Assembly (NCBI RefSeq): GCF_012927345.1
Contig: NZ_JABBGJ010000029.1
Coordinates: 1-64,000 of the forward strand
Direction: 5' to 3'
Source: Paraburkholderia polaris
Lineage (GTDB): Bacteria > Pseudomonadota > Gammaproteobacteria > Burkholderiales > Burkholderiaceae
Length of the DNA stretch: 64,000 nt
Translations under genes and position numbers: made by a program
Shown here: positions 16,288-25,174 of the stretch, piece after piece
Layout of the letters: every line of letters starts with the position of its first letter
Position numbering within the stretch: the stretch's first letter is position 1
The notes under the pieces: model-generated
What the model saw: the letters and a program-made list of their open reading frames with translations, nothing else
What the model was told of the DNA's origin: nothing
Database searches by the model: none

Positions 16288-17067
16288 ATGAAGAAGGCCG
16301 CACTGTGCGTGGCGCTTGCCGTCATGGCCACCACCAGCGCCATGGCGAAAGAATGGAAAACCGTGCGCATCGGGGTGGACGCCAGCTACCCGCCGTTCGA
16401 ATCGACGGCGGCCAGCGGCCAGGTAGCCGGCTTCGACGTCGATTTGACGAAAGCGCTGTGCGCGAAAATGAACGTCAAGTGCGTATGGGTCGAGCAGGAC
16501 CTGGACGGGATCATCCCGGCGTTGAAGGGCAAGAAGTTCGACGCGATCGTGTCGTCGCTGACCGTCACGGACAAACGCCGCGAGCAGATCGATTTCTCCG
16601 ACAAGCTGTTCGACGCCCCGGCCCGCATGATCGCCAAAGCCGGCTCGCCGCTGCTGCCCACGGCTGAAGCGCTGAAGGGCAAGCATGTCGGCGTCGAGCA
16701 GGGCTCGACTCAGGAAGCTTACGCCAAGGCGTACTGGGAGCCCAAAGGCGTGATCGTGGTGCCCTACCAGAATCAGGATCAGGTGTACGCCGACGTCGCT
16801 TCGGGGCGTCTCGACGCCGCGTTGCAGGACGAATTGCAGGCCGACGCCGGGTTCCTGAAGACGTCGCGCGGTAAAGGCTTCGCCTGGGCCGGCCCGGAAG
16901 TGAAAGACCCAAAGACGATCGGTGAAGGCACGGCTATCGGCCTGCGCAAGGATGACGTCGAGCTGAAAGCGATGTTCAACAAGGCGTTGGCGCAAGTGCA
17001 TCAGGACGGCACGTTCAGGAAGCTCGAAAAGCAGTACTTCGACGTCGACATCTATCCTGGTCACTGA
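16288..17067 (+). CDS. hisJ: Periplasmic basic amino acid-binding protein (HisJ/ArgT-like)
   Basis: A 259-residue solute-binding protein. The signal peptide (MKKAALCVALAVMATTSAMA) is cleaved before KEWKTV. The mature part shows family-3 binding-protein motifs: VDASYPPFES, GFDVDLTKALC, the SSLTVTDKRREQIDFS segment that contacts ligand carboxylate and amino groups, and GVEQGSTQE in the second lobe. It feeds the HisQ–HisM–HisP importer encoded just downstream; the ligand is probably histidine, arginine, lysine or ornithine, judged by similarity to HisJ and LAO proteins. CAGGAG lies 7 bases upstream of the ATG. It is separated from hisQ by an unusual 403-base gap containing hairpins. Confidence 0.9.
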   Translation: MKKAALCVALAVMATTSAMAKEWKTVRIGVDASYPPFESTAASGQVAGFDVDLTKALCAKMNVKCVWVEQDLDGIIPALKGKKFDAIVSSLTVTDKRREQIDFSDKLFDAPARMIAKAGSPLLPTAEALKGKHVGVEQGSTQEAYAKAYWEPKGVIVVPYQNQDQVYADVASGRLDAALQDELQADAGFLKTSRGKGFAWAGPEVKDPKTIGEGTAIGLRKDDVELKAMFNKALAQVHQDGTFRKLEKQYFDVDIYPGH

Positions 17068-17470
17068 ATGGATCACCGGGCAGGGGCACTGCCCCGGTCA
17101 CTGAGCCGCTCGCTGAGCGGGCCTCCGGCTCGGCAACCGGTGAGGTAACCAGCAAGAAGAAGCAACGAGAAGCGACACACAGCAACACGCAGCACCCGCG
17201 AAACTCGGGGCTCGCCCGCATGGGCTTTCCCGAGGCTTCGTAATACAGTCGGTAATCGCTTCAAAAACAGCTTCAGAAACAGTTTCAACCCCGATTCAAA
17301 ACGAGAGTCGAAAAGCGCGCTGCAAGACCGGTAACGGTCATGCAGTCATGATTTGCACAGCGGTGCGCTGTGCGCCGCAGGAAACGGCGAGCCCAGGCTC
17401 GCAGCAAACGCGGTGCAGAGCTGGCCGCGTCTTTCGCGGTGCGTCGCAAACGCATCGTCAAGGACCCCAT
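17068..17470 (+). other. Long hisJ–hisQ intercistronic region with hairpins
   Basis: A 403-base gene-free gap inside what should be a transport operon. Near its start are a compact palindrome GGGGCActGCCCC (17083–17095), a perfect stem CCGCTC/GAGCGG with a 3-base loop (17106–17120), and an alternative pairing GAGCCG (17103–17108) with CGGCTC (17126–17131). No T-run follows. These may protect or partly terminate the hisJ message. Confidence 0.5.
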
Positions 17471-18160
17471 ATGTTCCTTCAAGGCTACGGCCCGCTGCTT
17501 CTCAACGGCACCTGGCAAACCGTCAAACTGGCGGTGTTGTCGCTGGCGTTCGCTTTCGTGCTGGGCCTGCTCGGCGCGGCGGCGAAACTGTCGAAGAACC
17601 GCTTCACCTATAGTGTCGGCACTGTCTACACGACGCTCGTGCGCGGCGTGCCCGACCTGGTGCTAATGCTGCTGCTGTTCTACAGCATCCAGATCTGGCT
17701 GAATAACCTGACCGATCTGCTCGGCTGGGACCAGATTGACATCGACCCATTCGTGGCCGGCGTCGCGGTGCTCGGCTTCATCTACGGCGCGTACTTCACC
17801 GAGACTTTCCGCGGCGCGTTTCTCGCGGTGCCGCGCGGTCAGCTCGAAGCGGGCTCGGCCTACGGCATGACCGGCTGGCAAGTGTTCTCGCGGGTGATGT
17901 TCCCGCAGATGATGCGCTTCGCGCTGCCCGGCATCGGCAACAACTGGCAGGTGATGGTGAAAGCCACGGCGCTGGTGTCGATCATCGGTCTCGCGGATGT
18001 GGTCAAGGCCTCGCAGGATGCGGGCAAGGGCACGTTGCGGTTCTTCTTCTTCACCCTGCTCGCAGGGGCGATCTATCTCGTCATCACCACAGTGTCCAAC
18101 TTCGTGCTGATGTACCTCGAAAAGCGTTACTCGACCGGCGTACGAAAGGCGGATCTATGA
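17471..18160 (+). CDS. hisQ: Histidine/basic amino acid ABC permease HisQ
   Basis: A 229-residue inner-membrane permease of the polar amino acid (HEQ) family. Hydrophobic segments at about 15–40, 55–80, 90–115, 150–175 and 190–215 fit five helices. The EAA-type cytoplasmic loop that docks on HisP is around LEAGSAYGMTGWQVFSRVMFPQ. The ATG at 17471 has AAGGA upstream. Its stop overlaps the hisM start (ATGA), so the two permease chains are probably made in equal amounts. Confidence 0.9.
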   Translation: MFLQGYGPLLLNGTWQTVKLAVLSLAFAFVLGLLGAAAKLSKNRFTYSVGTVYTTLVRGVPDLVLMLLLFYSIQIWLNNLTDLLGWDQIDIDPFVAGVAVLGFIYGAYFTETFRGAFLAVPRGQLEAGSAYGMTGWQVFSRVMFPQMMRFALPGIGNNWQVMVKATALVSIIGLADVVKASQDAGKGTLRFFFFTLLAGAIYLVITTVSNFVLMYLEKRYSTGVRKADL

Positions 18161-18870
18161 TCGAGATCATTCAGGAATACTGGCGCAACTATCTTTATAG
18201 CGACGGCTACCGCCTCACCGGCGTCGTGATAACGCTGTGGCTGCTGGTGGTGTCGATCGGACTCGGCTTCTGCCTGTCGATTCCGCTCGCGGTCGCACGG
18301 GTGTCGAAGAAGAAATGGCTCGCCGGTCTGGTGTGGCTGTATACGTACATCTTTCGCGGCACGCCGCTCTACGTGCAGCTGCTGCTGTGCTACACCGGCC
18401 TGTATAGCCTCGAAATCATCCGTAATAACGAACTGACCAACGCGTTCTTCCGCGACGGCATGCATTGCACGCTGCTCGCGTTCACGCTGAACACCTGCGC
18501 GTACACCACCGAAATCTTCGCTGGCGCGATCAAGGCCACGCCGTATGGCGAGATCGAAGCGGCACGCGCGTATGGCATGTCGTCGTTCACGTTGTACCGG
18601 CGGGTGATTCTGCCGTCAGCGCTGCGCCGCGCGTTGCCTTACTACAGCAACGAAGTGATCCTGATGCTGCACGCCACCACCGTCGCGTTCACCGCGACCG
18701 TGCCGGACATTCTCAAGATCGCGCGCGACGTGAACTCGGCCACGTATCAGTCGTTCAATGCGTTCGGCCTCGCCGCCCTGCTCTATCTGTTGATTTCTTT
18801 TGCGCTCGTGTGGCTGTTCCGCCGCGCCGAGCGCCGCTGGCTCGCTTACCTGCGGCCGCAAGGCAAGTAA
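18157..18870 (+). CDS. hisM: Histidine/basic amino acid ABC permease HisM
   Basis: A 237-residue partner permease. It has a HisM-like start (IEIIQEYWRNYLYSDGYRLTGVVITLWL), five predicted helices and the EAA loop IEAARAYGMSSFTLYRRVILPSALRRALP. It overlaps hisQ by 4 bases and precedes hisP by 49 bases. HisQ and HisM should form the membrane heterodimer that receives substrate from HisJ. A small palindrome lies in the gap before hisP. Confidence 0.92.
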   Translation: MIEIIQEYWRNYLYSDGYRLTGVVITLWLLVVSIGLGFCLSIPLAVARVSKKKWLAGLVWLYTYIFRGTPLYVQLLLCYTGLYSLEIIRNNELTNAFFRDGMHCTLLAFTLNTCAYTTEIFAGAIKATPYGEIEAARAYGMSSFTLYRRVILPSALRRALPYYSNEVILMLHATTVAFTATVPDILKIARDVNSATYQSFNAFGLAALLYLLISFALVWLFRRAERRWLAYLRPQGK

Positions 18871-18877
18871 TTAAGAA

Positions 18878-18891
18878 GGGCACTGTGCCCC
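18878..18891 (+). repeat. Small palindrome between hisM and hisP
   Basis: GGGCAC, one base, GTGCCC: a perfect 6-bp stem lying between hisM and the hisP ribosome binding site (AAGGATC). It resembles the palindrome at 17083–17095 in the hisJ–hisQ gap. Confidence 0.45.
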
Positions 18892-18919
18892 AAAGCAAGT
18901 AAGCCCGCCAAGGATCCCG

Positions 18920-19699
18920 ATGAACACCAAGAAGCAAAAGCTCTTCGTCGACGAGCTTCACAAACAGTACGGCGACAACGAAGTCCTCAAGGGCGTGTCG
19001 CTGAAGGCCAACGCCGGCGACGTGATCAGCGTGATCGGCTCGTCCGGTTCGGGCAAGAGCACGATGCTTCGCTGCATCAACTTCCTCGAGCAGCCGAACG
19101 CCGGGCGCATCTTTGTCGACGGTGAAGAAGTCCGCACGCAGCTCGCCAAGAACGGCGCGCTGCGCGTATCCGATCCGAAGCAGTTACAGCGCGTGCGCAC
19201 CAGGCTGTCGATGGTGTTCCAGCACTTCAACCTGTGGTCGCACATGAACGTGCTCGAGAACATCATCGAGGCACCGGTCAACGTGCTGGGTCTGAAGCGC
19301 AAAGAGGCCGAAGAACGTGCGCGCCAGTATCTGGAGAAAGTGGGCCTCGCGCCTCGTCTCGAGAAGCAGTACCCGTCGCATCTGTCGGGCGGTCAGCAGC
19401 AACGTGTCGCGATCGCGCGTGCGCTGGCCATGCATCCGGACGTCATGCTGTTCGATGAACCGACTTCCGCGCTCGATCCCGAGCTGGTCGGCGAAGTGCT
19501 CAAGGTCATGCAGACGCTCGCCGAAGAAGGCCGCACGATGATTGTCGTCACGCATGAAATGGCGTTCGCGCGCAACGTGTCGAATCACGTGATGTTCCTG
19601 CATCAAGGCCGCGTCGAAGAAGAAGGCCATCCGGACGAAGTCTTCAAGAACACGAAAAGCGACCGGCTCAAGCAGTTCCTCTCCGGCAGCCTCAAATAA
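18920..19699 (+). CDS. hisP: Histidine/basic amino acid ABC ATPase HisP
   Basis: A 259-residue ATPase with Walker A GSSGSGKST, Q-loop MVFQHFNLWSHM, signature LSGGQQQRVAIARAL, Walker B VMLFDEP and an H-loop in VTHEMAFARNV. The HisP-specific insertion (RTQLAKNGALRVSDPKQ) between Walker A and the Q-loop separates it from GlnQ-type ATPases. Last gene of the transporter operon, followed by two hairpins, the second with a T-run. Confidence 0.95.
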   Translation: MNTKKQKLFVDELHKQYGDNEVLKGVSLKANAGDVISVIGSSGSGKSTMLRCINFLEQPNAGRIFVDGEEVRTQLAKNGALRVSDPKQLQRVRTRLSMVFQHFNLWSHMNVLENIIEAPVNVLGLKRKEAEERARQYLEKVGLAPRLEKQYPSHLSGGQQQRVAIARALAMHPDVMLFDEPTSALDPELVGEVLKVMQTLAEEGRTMIVVTHEMAFARNVSNHVMFLHQGRVEEEGHPDEVFKNTKSDRLKQFLSGSLK

Positions 19700-19709
19700 G
19701 ACTGTCACA

Positions 19710-19770
19710 CAGCCCGCTATTTGGGCTGTAGTCGAAGTAGCATTACAAGGCGCTTACGGTCGCCTTTTTT
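19710..19770 (+). terminator. Double hairpin terminator after hisP
   Basis: First stem CAGCCC (19710–19715) with GGGCTG (19723–19728); second stem AAGGCG (19747–19752) with CGCCTT (19761–19766), followed by further T residues to 19770. The second is a standard rho-independent terminator. Confidence 0.75.
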
Positions 19771-20291
19771 ACTTCGCTCACCTGCACATTCCGGCCATTC
19801 TGGCCTCGAAATTGGGCCCAAACCTGGCTTGAGCCCCCCTCCTTTCGCCCTACTCTGCCGCATATAAAGCGTCAATAGTGGCAATCCTTAACGTTGTTCG
19901 TCCCAATCCGTGATTCCCTTGCCACATAAGGGTTTCCCGTCTTTTTGTGGATGTTGCAATGATTCCTTGTACACATTCGTATTGCAATTTGGAGACACCG
20001 GCCCAGGCCGGACCTAATTTCTTCTCCCACTCCAGGGTATTTTTGATAAATTAGTAACCAAAGTAGCAAAACAAAGTTCATTAAAAGTAGTTTCACTTCA
20101 AAGCAACAGAGGAGAACCGGTCGGCGAGGGATCGGCATGGCGCGAAGAATAGCCCTCTGAGGCTATCCGTCACGGCAGGAGACCCAATCCACCCGCTAAT
20201 CTCCCTGGTACCGATTTCTGTTCGGCACGCTTGTGTCCGAACACCATTCGCAGTACTGGGTTTCACTTTTTGACAGGGTATGGAGGAGAAG
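19771..20291 (+). other. AT-richer leader and promoter region of the porin gene
   Basis: About 520 bases with markedly lower GC than the coding DNA, especially 20030–20110. Strong expression of porins makes a promoter and a long untranslated leader here likely. GGAGGAG (20282–20288) is the ribosome binding site. No gene is supported; a minus-strand open frame across 19872–20138 has no start signal. Confidence 0.4.
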
Positions 20292-21446
20292 ATGAAGAAA
20301 GCTTTGCTCGCCGCTGCGCTGATGACAGCCGGTGTAGTTGCGCACGCCCAAAGCAGCGTGACGCTGTACGGCCGCCTTGACGCTGGCCTGGAATACATGT
20401 CGGGCGTTCCGCAAGGCGTCGGTGCAAACGGTCAGGCAACGGGCAGCACGAACCGTTTCAAAGCAGAAAGCGGCGACTGGGGTACCAGCCTGTGGGGCAT
20501 GAAGGGCGTTGAGGACATCGGCGGCGGTAACAAGGTCCTGTTCCAGTTGGAAGGCTCCTTCAACACCATGACGGGCGCAGGCCCTGGCGGTGGCGGTCTC
20601 TTCAATCGCTGGGCAACGGTCGGTATGTCGAACGACGCATTCGGTACGCTGCTGTTGGGTCGCGAACTCTTCATCTCGAACGGCGTGTGGGACTTCGATC
20701 CGTTCGGTCAGTCGAACTGGTCGTCGGCGTCGCTGGTGCGTGGTCGCAACTGGCCGCAATCGAGCAACAACATTTCGTACCAGTCGCCGAAGGTCGCAGG
20801 CTTTGACTTCTACGGTCAATACGCCCTGTCGAACGCAACGAGCTGGAACGGTAACGGCACGACCCCGCAAGGTCGTGAAGCTGGCGCACAGGTTACGTAC
20901 ACGAACGCGCTGTTCCAGGTTCGCGGCCTGTACGACGAAATCCGCAACCCGGCCAATGGTTCTCTGTATGGTCCGGCTGCTGCCACTCCGGCCAATGCGG
21001 CTAACATCGCCACCGGCGTGTTCGCGGCATCGCGCGAGTACTCGGCTCTCGTGAACGTGTTCCTCGGCCAGTTCAAGATTCAGGGCGCGTTCCAGGCTGT
21101 CCGTTCGGCAGGTGCGACGGGCGTTCTGCCGGGCCAGCCGACCACCCTCGATCACGAATGGGGCGGTGTGACGTGGCAAGCAACGCCGGCTGCAGCGCTG
21201 ATTGCAGCGGTGTACCACGTCAACGGCAACAATGGCGCGGGCAATGCGACGATCTACACGATTGGCGGTTCGTACAATCTGTCCAAGCGCACGCTGCTGG
21301 ATATCCAGATCGCAACGAACCGCAACAGCAAGAATGCTAACTTCGGCCTGAATGCGGACAACGCCGGTACGTCCACCGCAACGGACAACCCGCTGCCGGG
21401 TCACCAGCAATCAGGCGTGTATGCAGGTATTCAACACTCGTTCTAA
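20292..21446 (+). CDS. Gram-negative porin (Burkholderia OpcP/Omp38-like)
   Basis: A 384-residue outer-membrane trimeric porin of the 16-strand general porin family. The signal peptide MKKALLAAALMTAGVVAHA is cleaved before QSSVTLYGRLDAGLEYMSG, the standard start of Burkholderiales porins. The PEFGG-equivalent constriction region and alternating beta pattern are visible, and the protein ends IQHSF, with the C-terminal Phe needed for outer-membrane assembly. The ATG at 20292 is preferred over 20280 because GGAGGAG lies directly upstream and the signal peptide starts there. It is monocistronic, with a terminator after it. Asn- and Thr-rich loops suggest typical surface exposure. Confidence 0.93.
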   Translation: MKKALLAAALMTAGVVAHAQSSVTLYGRLDAGLEYMSGVPQGVGANGQATGSTNRFKAESGDWGTSLWGMKGVEDIGGGNKVLFQLEGSFNTMTGAGPGGGGLFNRWATVGMSNDAFGTLLLGRELFISNGVWDFDPFGQSNWSSASLVRGRNWPQSSNNISYQSPKVAGFDFYGQYALSNATSWNGNGTTPQGREAGAQVTYTNALFQVRGLYDEIRNPANGSLYGPAAATPANAANIATGVFAASREYSALVNVFLGQFKIQGAFQAVRSAGATGVLPGQPTTLDHEWGGVTWQATPAAALIAAVYHVNGNNGAGNATIYTIGGSYNLSKRTLLDIQIATNRNSKNANFGLNADNAGTSTATDNPLPGHQQSGVYAGIQHSF

Positions 21447-21458
21447 TCGAACGGTGTT

Positions 21459-21481
21459 CCCCGAAGGGACTTCCTTCGGGG
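21459..21481 (+). terminator. Hairpin immediately after the porin gene
   Basis: Perfect stem CCCCGAAGG (21459–21467) and CCTTCGGGG (21473–21481) with a 5-base loop. No T-run follows, so it may stabilise the mRNA end, with the next hairpin acting as the terminator. Confidence 0.6.
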
Positions 21482-21537
21482 CGTAGTCACAAGTTCTTCA
21501 AGAGAATCTTTTTCACGCTGCTGCGAGAGGCGCGTAT

Positions 21538-21573
21538 CGGTGCGATGTCCGAAAGGGTATCGCACCGTTTTTT
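21538..21573 (+). terminator. Rho-independent terminator of the porin unit
   Basis: Perfect 9-bp stem CGGTGCGAT (21538–21546) and ATCGCACCG (21559–21567), followed by TTTTTTA. Confidence 0.9.
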
Positions 21574-21685
21574 ATTTGCGCGCACGGTTTTGCCCCTGCC
21601 CCAACGCACCTGATCGGTGCGCGCGCAGCGCAGGTATCAATACTGGTGCTTTAACTCTGCATTCCGACAGTGCGAGCTGAACCGC

Positions 21686-22024
21686 TCAAACTGCCGCTTC
21701 GTTTTCCTCGCCCGTGCGAATCCGGATCACACGCTCCACGTCCGCGACGAAAATCTTGCCGTCGCCGATCTTGCCGGTGCGCGCCGCGCCGATGATCGCG
21801 TCGATCACCTGATCGCACTGGTTGTCCGCGACCACCACTTCGATCTTCACTTTCGGCAGAAAGTCGACCACGTACTCTGCACCACGATAGAGCTCAGTGT
21901 GGCCTTTTTGCCGACCGAAACCCTTGACTTCAGTAACGGTCAACCCCGTGAGGCCGACTTCAGCAAGCGCCTCGCGCACTTCGTCAAGTTTGAACGGTTT
22001 GATGACTGCAGTGATGCGCTTCAT
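21686..22024 (-). CDS. glnB: Nitrogen regulatory protein P-II
   Basis: A 112-residue P-II protein. The T-loop carries uridylylation site Y51 (LYRGAEY), and the C-terminal signature GKIGDGKIFVADVERVIRIRTGE is intact. P-II binds ATP/ADP and 2-oxoglutarate and reports nitrogen status to GlnE, NtrB and others. It follows nadE with a gap of about 140 bases on the same strand; there is no amtB beside it, which favours glnB over glnK. NAD synthetases of the glutamine-dependent type are known P-II partners in some bacteria, so the link may be functional. Convergent with the porin gene. Confidence 0.93.
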   Translation of the reverse strand: MKRITAVIKPFKLDEVREALAEVGLTGLTVTEVKGFGRQKGHTELYRGAEYVVDFLPKVKIEVVVADNQCDQVIDAIIGAARTGKIGDGKIFVADVERVIRIRTGEENEAAV

Positions 22025-22161
22025 GGCGGACCTCGTCTCGTGATTGGAAGGTTGAAAGGGGAATGGATGATTTTTATTCTACGCCGCGCCGGATGCGTTG
22101 CGGCAATCCGGCGCGCGCTTGTGGTCTGCTATGGGGTAAATCCGCGGCAGCCGTTCGCTTC

Positions 22162-23862
22162 TCACTGAACCGGCTCGGTGTAGCGCGACGTAATCGGATA
22201 ACGCCAGTCGCGACCAAACGCGCGATGTGTCACGCGAATACCGATCGGCGCCTGACGGCGTTTGTACTCGTTGATCTTGATGAGGCGCGTGACGCGTTTC
22301 ACGTCTTCGACCGCATAGCCCGCCGCGATGATTTCGGCAAGCGAGCGGTCCTCTTCCATATACATGCGCATGATCGCGTCGAGCACTTCGTACGGCGGCA
22401 AGCTGTCCTGATCGGTCTGGTTATCGCGCAGTTCCGCCGACGGCGCGCGCGTCAGAATCCGCTCGGGAATCACGTCCTGCTTGCCGAAGGTGGTGGCGTG
22501 GTTGCGGTAATGGCATAGCTTGTAGACCAAGGTCTTGGCGATGTCCTTGATCACCGCGAAGCCGCCGGCCATGTCGCCGTAGAGCGTGCAGTAACCCACC
22601 GCCATCTCGCTCTTGTTGCCGGTGGTCAGCACGATCGAGCCGAACTTGTTCGACAGCGCCATCAGCAAGGTGCCGCGAATGCGCGCCTGAATGTTTTCTT
22701 CGGTGGCGTCTTCGGCGCGGCCGGCGAATTCATCGGCGAGCGAGCCGCGGAACGCGTCGAACATCGGCGCGATCGCGATTTCGTCGTAACGTACGCCGAC
22801 GCGGCGCGCCATTTCGGCGGCGTCGGTCGTCGAGATATCCGCGGTGTAGCGCGACGGCATCATCACCGCGCGCACGCGGTCGGCGCCCAACGCGTCGCAC
22901 GCGACAGCCAGCACCAGCGCCGAATCCACGCCGCCCGACAGGCCGATCAGCGCACCCGGGAAACCGTTCTTATTGATGTAGTCGCGCACGCCCATCACGA
23001 GTGCGGCGTACACCTGCGCCTCCAAAGAGAGCTCTGGCGCGATCGCACCGGGCAACGGTGTGCCCCTATCGAACTCGACGATCGCGTTGCCCTCTTCGAA
23101 CTGTGCCATCTTCGCGACGAGCTGACCTTCACCGTCGAGCACGAACGAACCGCCGTCGAACACCAGTTCGTCCTGCGCGCCGACCATGTTCACGTAGACC
23201 ATAGGCAAGCCCGTCTCGCGAATCCGCGCGCGCAGAATGTCGAAGCGCACCGCTTCCTTGTTCAGGTGGTACGGCGAGCCGTTCGGAATCAGCAGCACTT
23301 GTGCGCCGGCCGCCTTCGCCATTTGCGCAGCCGACGCATGCCACGCGTCCTCGCAAATCACCACGCCGTACTTCACGCCGTCCAGTTCGAACACGAACGG
23401 CTTCGGGTCGGAAGCGAAGTAGCGCTTCTCGTCAAACACCTCCGTATTCGGCAAATCCTGCTTGCGATAGGTGCCGACCACGTCCCCGTCCACGATCAGC
23501 GAGGCCGCGTTGAAGGTGTCGACCGGCGGGACGCCGCGCTCGATCGGCGCGTTTGCATTACCATGGCCGTGCGCCGCGCTGTGCGTCAAGTCACGCAGTG
23601 GATGGCCGACGATCACGTGCAAGCCGGCGAAGGGCTTCAGTTGCGTGGCCAGATCGGCGAGCGCCGCCGCACTCGCGGTATAGAACGCGGGACGCAGCAG
23701 CAGATCTTCGGGCGGATAGCCGGATAGCGCGAGTTCGGGCGCAATCAGCAGCTTCGCACCATCGTTGTGCGCGGCGCGCGCGGCAGCAACAATCTTCGCG
23801 ACATTGCCGGCGAAGTCGCCGACGGTGACATTGATTTGAGCAAGAGCGATTCGGGTCTTCAT
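22162..23862 (-). CDS. nadE: Glutamine-dependent NAD+ synthetase
   Basis: A 566-residue two-domain enzyme that converts deamido-NAD to NAD using glutamine. The N-terminal nitrilase-type glutaminase domain (about 1–260) has Glu in LIAPELALSGYPPEDLL, a Lys in the TYRKQDLPN region and Cys in GVVICEDAWH. The C-terminal synthetase domain has the ATP P-loop GLSGGVDSALVLAVA and the TTGNKSEMAVGY motif. The ATG at 23862 starts MKTRIALAQINVTVGDF, the family-typical N-terminus. Its start codon overlaps the first ATG of the divergent gene, which makes the latter's start doubtful. Confidence 0.95.
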   Translation of the reverse strand: MKTRIALAQINVTVGDFAGNVAKIVAAARAAHNDGAKLLIAPELALSGYPPEDLLLRPAFYTASAAALADLATQLKPFAGLHVIVGHPLRDLTHSAAHGHGNANAPIERGVPPVDTFNAASLIVDGDVVGTYRKQDLPNTEVFDEKRYFASDPKPFVFELDGVKYGVVICEDAWHASAAQMAKAAGAQVLLIPNGSPYHLNKEAVRFDILRARIRETGLPMVYVNMVGAQDELVFDGGSFVLDGEGQLVAKMAQFEEGNAIVEFDRGTPLPGAIAPELSLEAQVYAALVMGVRDYINKNGFPGALIGLSGGVDSALVLAVACDALGADRVRAVMMPSRYTADISTTDAAEMARRVGVRYDEIAIAPMFDAFRGSLADEFAGRAEDATEENIQARIRGTLLMALSNKFGSIVLTTGNKSEMAVGYCTLYGDMAGGFAVIKDIAKTLVYKLCHYRNHATTFGKQDVIPERILTRAPSAELRDNQTDQDSLPPYEVLDAIMRMYMEEDRSLAEIIAAGYAVEDVKRVTRLIKINEYKRRQAPIGIRVTHRAFGRDWRYPITSRYTEPVQ

Positions 23863-25165
23863 GGCAGGATCGACAGGCAAGCCAGGTGGCTTGCGAGTAC
23901 CGCGGCTGGTTAGCTCGACGGCAACGGACAAATCGGATAAACGAACGACGCATCGCTACACGCTTGGCGTCGCTCATTGGGAACAGTCACACAGATTGAA
24001 CCAGGAACGCTTTGATTATCGCACGGGCATTCTGGCGTCGCCCTCCGAGGTGGACGCTGCGGAATGGAACGCCCTCCTTGCGCAGCAGACGCAGCCCACG
24101 CCGTTTCTGCGGCACGAGTTTTTGAGCGCGCTGCACGCGACCCGATGCGCGGTCGCCGATACCGGCTGGGCGCCGCAATTCGTTACGCTCACCGATCCGC
24201 GCACCGACAAGCTCGTGGCGGCCGCGCCCGTGTATCTGAAGGGGCACTCGTACGGCGAATATGTCTTCGATTGGGCCTGGGCCGATGCGTACAAACGCAA
24301 CGGCCTGCCGTATTACCCGAAGCTGCTGTGCGCGGTGCCGTTCACACCGGTGCAAGGCAACCGGCTGTTGTCGGCGGACACGCATGCCCTCCGACATCTG
24401 GCGGCAACGCTGATGGCGTTCGCCGAGCAAGCCGACGTGTCGTCGCTGCACGTGCTGTTTCCGACCGAAACGGAGGCAAACGCGCTGACCGACATGGGCA
24501 TGATGCAGCGCGAAGGCGTGCAATTCCACTGGCTGAACGACGGCTATCGCGACTTCGACGATTTCCTCTCCACGCTCGAACAGAAGAAGCGCAAGAACAT
24601 CCGCGCGGAGCGTCGCAAGGTACAGGAAGCCGGCGTGACGATGCGCCGGATTCGCGGCGAAGATATCCAGGACGCCGACTGGCGATTCTTCAGCAAGTGT
24701 TATCGGCAAACCTACCGCGAGCACTTTTCGAGTCCGTATCTGAACCTCGATTTCTTCCGGATGATCGGCGCGTCGATGCCGGAAAATCTGCTGCTGGTGA
24801 TCGCCGAATACGAAGGCAAGCCGATCGCCAGCTCGCTCGTGGTCTATCAGCGCGACGCGAAAACCGGCGGCACCTTGTACGGCCGCTACTGGGGCGCGCT
24901 CGAGCATGTGCCATGCCTGCACTTCGAAACCGCGTACTACCAGCCACTTGAATTCTGCATCGAAGAAAAGCTCGGCGCGTTCGAAGGCGGCGCCCAGGGT
25001 GAGCACAAGATGGCGCGCGGTTTTTTGCCGACTGTGACGCGTTCGGCGCATTGGCTCGCGCATCCGGCCTTCGCCGATGCGGTCGGCCATTTCCTCGACA
25101 ACGAAAAGAACAGCATCCACGCGTACGTGGACGAGCTGCGCGAACACAATCCGTTCAAAGGCTGA
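23861..25165 (+). CDS. GNAT-fold protein of the DUF482/FemAB-like family
   Basis: A protein of up to 434 residues. The conserved part begins at about residue 50 (YRTGILASPSEVDAAEWNALL) and includes TPFLRHEFLSALHAT, LYGRYWGALEHVPCLHFETAYYQP and EGGAQGEHKMARGFLPTVTRSAHWL, typical of the DUF482 (peptidogalycan/GNAT) proteins. Two GNAT-like halves are likely; the substrate is unknown. The first ATG (23861) overlaps the nadE start codon on the other strand and would leave nadE's promoter inside this gene, so the true start may be a later TTG (23891 or 23996). A GIY-YIG gene follows after 9 bases. Confidence 0.8.
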   Translation: MAGSTGKPGGLRVPRLVSSTATDKSDKRTTHRYTLGVAHWEQSHRLNQERFDYRTGILASPSEVDAAEWNALLAQQTQPTPFLRHEFLSALHATRCAVADTGWAPQFVTLTDPRTDKLVAAAPVYLKGHSYGEYVFDWAWADAYKRNGLPYYPKLLCAVPFTPVQGNRLLSADTHALRHLAATLMAFAEQADVSSLHVLFPTETEANALTDMGMMQREGVQFHWLNDGYRDFDDFLSTLEQKKRKNIRAERRKVQEAGVTMRRIRGEDIQDADWRFFSKCYRQTYREHFSSPYLNLDFFRMIGASMPENLLLVIAEYEGKPIASSLVVYQRDAKTGGTLYGRYWGALEHVPCLHFETAYYQPLEFCIEEKLGAFEGGAQGEHKMARGFLPTVTRSAHWLAHPAFADAVGHFLDNEKNSIHAYVDELREHNPFKG

Positions 25166-25174
25166 AGCGTACCC

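Noticed and set aside
19872..20138. 88-codon minus-strand frame in the porin leader
   Set aside because: No Shine-Dalgarno sequence, no conserved motif, and it lies in AT-rich untranslated DNA.
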